A stretch of DNA of 56,102 bases, taken from Lentzea kentuckyensis. GTDB lineage: Bacteria > Actinomycetota > Actinomycetes > Mycobacteriales > Pseudonocardiaceae. Below, one piece after another: positions 49,918 to 56,102 of the stretch (position 1 is its first letter; each line of letters opens with the position of its first letter). A program made the position numbers and the translations under genes. Below the pieces are notes generated by a model. That model saw only the letters and a list, made by a program, of their open reading frames with translations, ran no database searches and was not told where the DNA came from. The DNA is taken from NCBI RefSeq assembly GCF_002150765.1, contig NZ_MUYM01000130.1, positions 1 to 56,102 of the forward strand, given 5' to 3'.

Positions 49918-51906
49918 CTATCTGAGGTCGATCCGGTAGAGCTGGGTCGTGCTGTTGTTGGGGATGGAGTCCTTGTCCCCGTTGGACGTCGTGAGCCAGA
50001 GGTCGCCTTGTGGTGTCCTCTCGACCGTTCTCAGGCGTCCGTAGGCGCCCTCGAAGAACACCTGGGGCTCACCGCCGATCGGGATTCGGTACAGCCGCTG
50101 GCCGCGCAACGCCGCCAGATACAACACATCGTCCACAATGGCCAGTCCGCTGGGCGAAGCCTGGGACACCGCCCAGGTGTGTTTGGGCGCGATGAACGAT
50201 GGTTCGCCGCACTCGCCGGACGTGCCTTCACAGGCGGGCCAGCCGTAGTTGCCGCCGGGCTTGATCAGGTTGATCTCGTCCATCACCGAGTTGCCGAGCT
50301 CGGCCTCCCACAGGCGGCCCTTCGAGTCGAACGCGAGACCCTGCACGTTGCGGTGACCGTAGCTGTGGACGTACTTGCCGGGGAACGGGTTGTCACGCGG
50401 CACGCTGCCGTCCGGGTTGACGCGCAACACCTTGCCGCCCAACGAGTTCAGGTCCTGGGCGTTGGCGCCGACCTGCCCGTCGCCGGTGGCGATGTAGAGC
50501 TTGCCGTCCGGGCCGAACCGGAGCCGGCCGCCGTTGTGGAACTTGTTGCGGGGCGCGCCGGTCAGCAGGACCTGATGCGCGTCCAGCTTTCCGTTGACCA
50601 GCTTGAACCTCACGAGCCGGTTGTCGGTCGGACTGGTGTGGTAGGCGTAGAGCCAGCCGTCCTTCTGCTCGATGCCGAGCAGGCCGCCCTCACCGTCGGT
50701 GCTGACCACGTTGGGGACGCGTCCGGCGACGGATTTGGTGCCGTCCTTGGCGATCTGGATGATGTCGCCGGTGTCGCGCTGGGCGTAGAACGCCGTGCCG
50801 TCCCTCAGGAACTCCAGGCCCCACGGGACATCCGTGTCGTCCGCGATCTTGGTGACCTCGCCGACGGTGTCGTGTCCCTTGCGGGTACTGGCTTTGACCG
50901 GCGCGGTGAACGGCCCGCTCCGGCCGGAGGTGTCGACCGCCTTCACCGTGAACTCGTAGTCCGTCTGCTGCTTGAGGCCGGCGATCGTGGTCTGCCGGCC
51001 GGTCGTGGTGCCGACCTGGACGCCGTTCGAGAAGACCGCGTAGCTCGCGACGCCGACGTTGTCGCTCGCCGCTCCCCAGGCGAGCGAGACGCTGTTGGCG
51101 GTGACCTTCTGGACGATCGCGTCGACGGGCGCGGTCGGCGGCTCGGTGTCGACGACGGCGGCCGGCGTGGTGACCGTGATCGAGTTGCTCGCCTGCGAAA
51201 TGTTGCCCGCGGCGTCCTTCGCGTTGACGTAGAAGGAGTACGTGGTGCTCGGGCTGAGGCGCGTGACGTTGTTGGAGAGCCCGTCGACCGTCTTCACGTA
51301 CTGGCCGGACTGGTAGATCTCGTAGCTCGTGACGGCCACGTTGTCGCTCGCCGGGCCCCACTGCAGGTTCACCGAGGTGGCGGTGAAGGACTTCACCGAA
51401 AGCGTTCCGGGGGCGCTGGGCGGTGCGGTGTCGACGACGCCGGGCGTGCCGTGGACCTCGAACTCCCTGAGCTCGTAGTCCCGGAAGCACGGCTTGGTCA
51501 GCGACACCCGGACCCAGCGGCCGAAACCGGTGAACTCAAGGTTGTCGTCGCCGCCGTCGCCCTTCTCGGTGCTGAACACGTCACGCCAGTACACGCCTTC
51601 CGGCGACGTCTGGACGGCGTACTTCCGCGCGCAGAGCCAGCCCCAGCGCAACACGACCCGGTTGATCGTGGACATCGAGCCGAGGTCGATCGAGATCCAC
51701 TGCCGGCCGCCGTTCTCGCTGCGCCAGGTGGTCCTGCGGTCGAGGTCGGTCGCTTTGCCGGCGACGTGCCGGGCGTTGCTCTCGCTCGACGCCGTCGCGG
51801 GTCTGGCGAACGACAGCAGCACGTCGTCTGCCTGGGCTGATGGTGCCGCCACCGCCGTCAGCGCCAGGGCGCTGACGACCGCGAGCAGTCTTCGCAGCGT
51901 TGCCAC
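49918..51906 (-). CDS. Secreted discoidin/FN3/PQQ-dependent sugar dehydrogenase-like protein
   Basis: 662 residues; GTG with GGGAGG upstream. Signal peptide about 1-26. An F5/8 type C (discoidin) domain (about 28-155) with paired aromatic and Cys residues (WGWLCARKYAV, KPCFRDYELREFEVHG) is followed by two fibronectin III domains (about 160-245 and 252-340). The last 320 residues are a PQQ-dependent sugar dehydrogenase-like beta-propeller (WGLEFLRDGTAFYAQRDTG, GEGGLLGIEQ, NKFHNGGRLRFGPDGKLYIATGDGQ, SYGHRNVQGLAFD, GGNYGWPACEG). It should oxidise or bind extracellular carbohydrates, tethered by the accessory domains. An AAACGTTT core lies 48 bases upstream. Confidence 0.88.
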   Translation of the reverse strand: MATLRRLLAVVSALALTAVAAPSAQADDVLLSFARPATASSESNARHVAGKATDLDRRTTWRSENGGRQWISIDLGSMSTINRVVLRWGWLCARKYAVQTSPEGVYWRDVFSTEKGDGGDDNLEFTGFGRWVRVSLTKPCFRDYELREFEVHGTPGVVDTAPPSAPGTLSVKSFTATSVNLQWGPASDNVAVTSYEIYQSGQYVKTVDGLSNNVTRLSPSTTYSFYVNAKDAAGNISQASNSITVTTPAAVVDTEPPTAPVDAIVQKVTANSVSLAWGAASDNVGVASYAVFSNGVQVGTTTGRQTTIAGLKQQTDYEFTVKAVDTSGRSGPFTAPVKASTRKGHDTVGEVTKIADDTDVPWGLEFLRDGTAFYAQRDTGDIIQIAKDGTKSVAGRVPNVVSTDGEGGLLGIEQKDGWLYAYHTSPTDNRLVRFKLVNGKLDAHQVLLTGAPRNKFHNGGRLRFGPDGKLYIATGDGQVGANAQDLNSLGGKVLRVNPDGSVPRDNPFPGKYVHSYGHRNVQGLAFDSKGRLWEAELGNSVMDEINLIKPGGNYGWPACEGTSGECGEPSFIAPKHTWAVSQASPSGLAIVDDVLYLAALRGQRLYRIPIGGEPQVFFEGAYGRLRTVERTPQGDLWLTTSNGDKDSIPNNSTTQLYRIDLR

Positions 51907-52021
51907 GATGCCTCCCGGATGGGTCGGGCGGCGGTGGCGGCATCAGCCTTTCACAAACGTTTTCAGGCCGCCAGAGCCAGGTAGCATGGCCACCGCACGC
52001 GTACTGATGGGAAGAAGCGCG

Positions 52022-52102
52022 ATGATCGTGCGGCCATACTCCCCCGGTTCGAACTCGCCTCCGGTTTCCGGCAGCCCTCGAATCGTGGCAACGCCCGAAT
52101 GA
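52022..52102 (+). CDS. Possible 26-codon leader ORF coupled to the GT-B-like gene
   Basis: ATG 52022 is preceded by GGGAAG at seven bases and reads through Pro/Ser-rich codons to a TGA that overlaps the start of the next gene (ATGA). The downstream gene has no Shine-Dalgarno of its own, so reinitiation from this leader could drive its translation. The in-frame ATGs at 51986 and 52007 would lengthen it. It may instead only be part of an untranslated leader; protein-coding evidence is weak. Confidence 0.35.
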   Translation: MIVRPYSPGSNSPPVSGSPRIVATPE

Positions 52103-53586
52103 GCACGGACTACGACGCCACCCGCTGGCGGACAACGCGGCCCGACCGCGTGATCCTCGCTGTCTCCCGCACCCTCACGTCGGCGATTCGTCTGCTGGAC
52201 GCCACAGCCCTCCTCGACGACCGCATCCGGGTGATCTACACGACCGACCCGACCTCCGTCAGCCCCGGGGCGACGTCGCTGCTCGATCGGCTGGGCATCC
52301 GCGTGACGCCTTGGCACATCGCGATCCGCGAGGAGTACCACGCGGTCCTCACCGCGAGCGAGAACGTGGACCTCACCCAGTTGCGCGACGTCCCGGTGGT
52401 CGTGATTCCTCACGGTATCGGTTTCCACAAACAGGTTCCCGACTCGACGAGTTCAGGCACCCGCCTTTCCGGTCTCGTACCCGCGGCACGCCGCGACCGT
52501 CACCGTGTGCTCCACGTCGTCTCGCATCCGGCCCACCACCTCAGCAGCGTTGAAACGTTCCTCGCCGGCGACCCGTGCCACGACGCGATGTCCGCGAGCA
52601 GAGAACTCCGGCCTCGCTACCGCGAGGAACTCGGTGTCACCGAACGTCTTGTGCTGGTCACCTCGACCTGGGGGGAGCATTCGCTGTTCGGGGAAGATCC
52701 CCACCTGCCGGAGCGTCTCCTCGCCGAACTGCCGTACGACCACTATCGCGTGGCGTGCGCTCTGCATCCGGCGATCTGGGCCGAGGACGGCGCACACGAG
52801 GTCCGGCGCAGACTGCGGCGAGCCCTCCACGCGGGCCTGATCCTGCTCGCGCCGGAGAACGGCTGGCAGCAGGCCGTGGTCGCGAGCGACGTGGTGATCG
52901 GCGACCACGGTTCGGTGACCCTGTACGCGGCGGCGCACGGTGTGCCGATTCTCCTCGGCGCGTTCGGCACGTCCGAGGTGGCGCCCGGCACGGCACTGGC
53001 CGGCTTCGGTGAGGTGGCCCCTCGCCTCGACCACGACCATGACCTCCTGCCACAGCTCGCGAAAGCGGAGACGTTCGACATCACACGCCGTCTCTTCGCG
53101 ACGACCGGAACCTGGGGAGTTCGGCTGCGAGGCCTGCTGCACAGCCTTCTCGGGCTTCCGGCGACCGGCGAGCAAGCACTTCCGGCGAAAGCGTTGCCCA
53201 TGCCCGATGCCGAACACGTCGCGGTGCGCAGCCACGTCGTGCACGTGGAGGACGATGAGCTGATCAGGTTTCCCGCGGCGGCTCACACCGGACCGGCGGG
53301 CGGATCTGGGAGCACCATCCGGTTCCTCGCCGTGGACGAGGAGGAACTCGACCTCCATCTGCGGCACGGTGCGGCCGTGTTCGTGCGTTCACGCCCCATT
53401 GCCTCACCCGAGGCGTGGCTGGAACACGCGTTGCAGACGCACAACGCGGCCGTCATCGCGGTAGCGACGGAGTCCGGCTGCCTGATCGCGCTGCGCGACG
53501 GTCGCCGCATCACGTCACGAGACCACGACGTGTCACGTGCGGCGTCAGCCGTCCACGCCTCCCATCTCCGCGAGCAACGCTTCTAG
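52099..53586 (+). CDS. GT-B-like protein (CDP-glycerol glycerophosphotransferase/TagF-like)
   Basis: 495 residues from ATG 52099. Residues 15-370 resemble the GT-B fold of TagB/TagF-type transferases: RVIYTTDPTS, VVVIPHGIGFHKQ, RHRVLHVVSHPAHH, RLVLVTSTWGEHSLFGED, YRVACALHPAIW, and SDVVIGDHGSVTLYAAAHGVPILLGAFG, which matches the nucleotide-binding SDyxxxDYSS-P region. No membrane helix is seen. The C-terminal 120 residues (after LRGLLHSLLGLP) are unrecognised. It might add a polyol phosphate or sugar to a wall or intracellular acceptor. Its 3' end overlaps the convergent TPR gene by 42 bases. Confidence 0.55.
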   Translation: MSTDYDATRWRTTRPDRVILAVSRTLTSAIRLLDATALLDDRIRVIYTTDPTSVSPGATSLLDRLGIRVTPWHIAIREEYHAVLTASENVDLTQLRDVPVVVIPHGIGFHKQVPDSTSSGTRLSGLVPAARRDRHRVLHVVSHPAHHLSSVETFLAGDPCHDAMSASRELRPRYREELGVTERLVLVTSTWGEHSLFGEDPHLPERLLAELPYDHYRVACALHPAIWAEDGAHEVRRRLRRALHAGLILLAPENGWQQAVVASDVVIGDHGSVTLYAAAHGVPILLGAFGTSEVAPGTALAGFGEVAPRLDHDHDLLPQLAKAETFDITRRLFATTGTWGVRLRGLLHSLLGLPATGEQALPAKALPMPDAEHVAVRSHVVHVEDDELIRFPAAAHTGPAGGSGSTIRFLAVDEEELDLHLRHGAAVFVRSRPIASPEAWLEHALQTHNAAVIAVATESGCLIALRDGRRITSRDHDVSRAASAVHASHLREQRF

Positions 53587-54720
53587 TTCAGCGGCTTTGG
53601 GGCTGCCGAACTGCGCGTACAGGCTCTGCGCGAGCCTCAGCTGTGCTGCCGACTCCCGCCCGTCGAGCATCTTCGCGAGATCCACCCTGGCGCCCGCCTC
53701 CAGCGACTGCCAGCCGCCCTCCTCGAACGCCGCGATGGCCTCCTTCAACGCAGCGACCGCCTTGGCGCGCAACACCGTGCCGAGCGTTGCCAGTGCGCGC
53801 GCATGCAACCGCGGGTCGTCTTGCAGGAGCGCCAACGCTTTTCGCAGGATTTCCGCCGCGCCCGGTTCGCCCGCGGCGGCGAGCGAGGTGCCGAGGAACA
53901 GCGTCGCCACCGCATACCCGCGCGAGTTCGGCCCGTTGAGGCGCTGGGCCAACTGGTACTCGGCGATCGCGTCGGAGTACTGCCCGATCTTGTCGAAGTA
54001 GCGGCCGCGGAACTCGTGCGCGGACGCCTTCACCTCGTCACCGTTCGCCAGCAGGACCGCCTCGTCCAGTGCCGCCTTGGCCAGCGACAGCTCACCAAGT
54101 TCCAGCAACGGCCGGGAGAAGGTGGTCATGAGGCGCGCCGTCGCGTCCACGTGTCCGCATCTGCGTGCGGCGTGGAGGCCGAGCTGGGTGACGGTCGCCC
54201 ACTCGAGAACGTATCTGCGGTTGTAGTAGAAGGAGGTCATCAGCTCCGCGACCTTCCACACCACCTCGTGGTGGGAGGAGCCGCGCAGGAGCGGGAGCAG
54301 GTTCTGACGCTCGGCCTCCACCCACTCGATCGCATCGGCGCTGGAGGTGAAGGGGTTGCTCCCGGTCGCCGGCTGACCGCCGAGCAGAAGTCTCGTTCCC
54401 CCGGTGATGGCGAGGTCGGCGAACGCCATCCGTTCGAGGAACCATTGCAGCGCCACATCGGGAGCGTTCGCGTCGCCGGCAGTCGCGGCGTTCTGCGCGT
54501 GCTCGGCGATGAGCCGGCCGAACCGGTACCGCGTGCCCTGCTCTGTCAGGAGGTGGGCGCCGACGAGCACGCTCAGAGCCGCTTTCGCGGGCTCTCCGAA
54601 CAACTTCGACGCCAGATCAAGTTCGAAGTCCTGCAGTCCCGCGGCACCCAGCCGGCGGTAGAGCTGTGCGACAGGATCAGGAAGCTTCGCGTAGGTCTTG
54701 TCCAAGAGGTTCACGGGCAC
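53545..54720 (-). CDS. Winged-helix/TPR protein resembling the C-terminal half of an NB-ARC regulator
   Basis: 391 residues from GTG 54720 (GGAGG five bases upstream). The N-terminus, NLLDKTYAKLPDPVAQLYRRLGAAGLQDFELDLASKLFGEPAKAALSVLVGAHLLTEQGTRYRFGRLIAEHA, matches the winged-helix segment that follows the NB-ARC domain in AfsR/SARP-like and STAND regulators. TPR-like helices follow (about 170-391). The NB-ARC ATPase expected before it is absent: only 74 bases separate this start from the L,D-transpeptidase gene. It is either a 5'-deleted remnant or a stand-alone descendant with a good ribosome-binding site. Confidence 0.65.
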   Translation of the reverse strand: MPVNLLDKTYAKLPDPVAQLYRRLGAAGLQDFELDLASKLFGEPAKAALSVLVGAHLLTEQGTRYRFGRLIAEHAQNAATAGDANAPDVALQWFLERMAFADLAITGGTRLLLGGQPATGSNPFTSSADAIEWVEAERQNLLPLLRGSSHHEVVWKVAELMTSFYYNRRYVLEWATVTQLGLHAARRCGHVDATARLMTTFSRPLLELGELSLAKAALDEAVLLANGDEVKASAHEFRGRYFDKIGQYSDAIAEYQLAQRLNGPNSRGYAVATLFLGTSLAAAGEPGAAEILRKALALLQDDPRLHARALATLGTVLRAKAVAALKEAIAAFEEGGWQSLEAGARVDLAKMLDGRESAAQLRLAQSLYAQFGSPKAAELEALLAEMGGVDG

Positions 54721-54794
54721 CCCCGCCTCCCGGTGGGAGCCCGCAGGCCCGCCGCGCACAGTGACGAGTGGTCAACTGTACGCGGCGGAAGAGA

Positions 54795-55979
54795 TCACCG
54801 GTTGCCCTGGACCCACTGCGCCCACGGCACCTGCCAGTCGCCGAAGCCGTCCCACGCCTCCAGGGGCGGGCCACCGGAGTTGGTGACGACGACCACGTCA
54901 CCCTGCTTGCTGTTGTCGAACACCCACTTGGCGTTCTCCGGCGAGAGGTTGAGGCAGCCGTGGCTCACGTTGCGGCGGCCCTGGTCACCGATGGACCACT
55001 CGGCCTGGTGGAAGAAGATGCCGCTGTTCGACATCCGGTACGCCCAGCTGACCGGCGTCTTGTAGCCACCGTTCTCCAGCGCCAGGCCGTACGTGGTCGA
55101 GTCCATGATCATGCGGTCGTGCTTCTCCATCAGCACGTACGTGCCGATGGGAGTGGTGTTGGCCGCGTTGCCCATCGAGGTCGGCATGGTCCGCACGACC
55201 TGGCCGTTGACCTTGACGCTGACCTGGTGCGTCTGACCGTCCGCCTCGTAGATCACCGAGTCGCCGACCGTGGTCGTGATGGTGCGGTCTTCCTGGCCGT
55301 AGATGCCGTCACCGATGTGCTTGCCGTAGACCTTGATGTTCATCGTGATCTTGGTGCCCGGCTTCCAGAACTCCTGCGGCCGCCAGTGCACCTCCTTCTT
55401 GTTGAACCAGTAGAAGGCGCCCTCGACCTTGGGCTCGGTGGTGATCTCCAGCATCTTCTCGGCCGCGACCTTGTCGGCCACCGGCTCGTCGAAGTAGAAG
55501 GCGAGCGGCTGCCCCACACCGATCGTGCTGCCGTCCATCGGGTTCGTCGACACGTAGGTCAGCGTCCGCGGCTTCACCGTGGTGAAGGTCGACTCCTTGG
55601 TCTCCGCCTTGCCGTCCGCACCGGTCGCCGTGGCGCTCAGCTTGTACGTCTTCGCGTACCCGAGCGGCTCGGTGTTGGTCCACTGCGTCGACTCGGCGTT
55701 CATCTTGCCCTCGACGACCTTGCCGTCGGGGTTGGTCAGCTTGACCTCGGTCAGCTTCCCGTCCGCCGCCGTCGCGATGACCGGCAACCCCGGCGACACG
55801 TCGGCCACGCCGTTGTTCAACGCCAGCGTCAGCGTGACGGGCTTGGGCGGAGGAGGAGCACTGGACGAAGGACCCCCGCTCCCGCCCGCGTTCCCGCCGC
55901 CCCCCGAACAGCCTGCGATCAGCATCACAGCGATTCCCGCTGTGACCACCCCACGACCGCGCCTGCCCCACATCCCCAT
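54795..55979 (-). CDS. L,D-transpeptidase lipoprotein (LppS/Ldt type)
   Basis: 394 residues. Lipoprotein signal with lipobox LIAGC (Cys24), then a Gly/Ser/Pro linker. Two Ig-like domains (about 45-270; bacterial Ig_5/Big domain containing NPMDGSTIGVGQPLAFYFDEPV) lead to the YkuD catalytic domain with HxxAEWSIG and SHGCLNLS: His340, Gly341, nucleophile Cys342. It forms 3-3 peptidoglycan cross-links at the cell surface. The domain order matches mycobacterial LdtMt2. The start is ATG 55979 with GGAAG upstream (ATG 55973 possible). Confidence 0.95.
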   Translation of the reverse strand: MGMWGRRGRGVVTAGIAVMLIAGCSGGGGNAGGSGGPSSSAPPPPKPVTLTLALNNGVADVSPGLPVIATAADGKLTEVKLTNPDGKVVEGKMNAESTQWTNTEPLGYAKTYKLSATATGADGKAETKESTFTTVKPRTLTYVSTNPMDGSTIGVGQPLAFYFDEPVADKVAAEKMLEITTEPKVEGAFYWFNKKEVHWRPQEFWKPGTKITMNIKVYGKHIGDGIYGQEDRTITTTVGDSVIYEADGQTHQVSVKVNGQVVRTMPTSMGNAANTTPIGTYVLMEKHDRMIMDSTTYGLALENGGYKTPVSWAYRMSNSGIFFHQAEWSIGDQGRRNVSHGCLNLSPENAKWVFDNSKQGDVVVVTNSGGPPLEAWDGFGDWQVPWAQWVQGNR

Positions 55980-56102
55980 CGACGTACTTCCGATCTGCTT
56001 GTCGCCCGTCCCGAGACTGCCTGCACGAAGTCGTTTTGGCGTCCCCCGTCTAGGTGACGACAGGAGGTGCCCCGAAGTTGCTCAAGTGGCCGGATCGTTA
56101 CG

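Noticed and set aside
51955..51962. AAACGTTT before the PQQ-type dehydrogenase gene as a LacI operator
   Set aside because: Symmetry stops after 8 bp, too short to claim; kept only as a remark in the gene entry.

Overview
The window is very GC-rich, uses many GTG and TTG starts, and carries type VII (ESX) secretion-associated genes of the PPE/DUF3558/EspG kind, an oligoribonuclease, PucR/PruA/ProDH proline catabolism and a full-size XRE-TPR regulator. This points to a filamentous actinomycete of the order Pseudonocardiales (Lentzea/Saccharothrix/Actinosynnema-like). It looks chromosomal: there is no integrase, transposase, replication gene or CRISPR array. I assign about 53 protein-coding genes (one 5'-truncated by the window edge), one gene remnant and two tRNAs (Val-GAC, His-GUG).

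Layout. 1-4.8 kb: the tail of a CHAD protein; a secreted GH20 hexosaminidase behind a DasR-like (dre) operator; a divergent pair of an aldehyde-dehydrogenase-like pseudoenzyme and an AcoR-type GAF regulator. 4.8-9.4 kb: an FAD monooxygenase/DUF402/uridine-kinase-like operon, then an ECF sigma factor, membrane anti-sigma-like protein, small membrane protein and short YidC. 9.4-13.7 kb: PucR regulator divergent from pruA and proline dehydrogenase (proline to glutamate), with strong palindromes. 13.7-18 kb: a STAND ATPase-TPR protein divergent from a family A DNA polymerase-like protein. 18-21 kb: secreted GH16-CBM6 glucanase with a CebR-like operator, tRNA-Val, AraC regulator, a barrel-fold hypothetical. 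21.2-24.3 kb: a four-gene ESX accessory cluster. 24.3-29 kb: FMN-dependent 2-hydroxyacid oxidase, VOC remnant, and a fused SecDF with two upstream companions.

29-34.8 kb: a rifampicin-monooxygenase-like enzyme and a divergent MFS pump around a rifamycin-associated-element-like inverted repeat; GH97 glycosidase with a LacI-type operator; NUDIX; azoreductase with a divergent MarR regulator. 35-41.5 kb: ferredoxin-reductase-like flavoprotein, small protein, acyl-CoA synthetase, LuxR-TPR regulator with a Cys cluster, and an XRE-TPR regulator head-to-head with a small secreted peptide. 41.5-50 kb: a YdbS/YdbT-like PH-domain pair, GlxA-type regulator, MFS, HerA-like ATPase, orn, tRNA-His, ABC-F protein. 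50-56 kb: a discoidin/FN3/PQQ-type dehydrogenase, a GT-B-like protein facing a TPR protein that lacks an expected NTPase domain, and an L,D-transpeptidase lipoprotein.

The most unusual items are the ALDH-like protein that has lost every catalytic and most cofactor residues yet remains a clean ORF beside its usual regulator; the XRE-TPR/secreted peptide pair, which resembles a peptide-pheromone circuit; the RAE-like bidirectional promoter between rox-like and MFS genes; and the LuxR-TPR Cys cluster. Nearly all convergent genes overlap at their 3' ends. All family calls are by eye from the sequence and recalled family knowledge; no searches were run.
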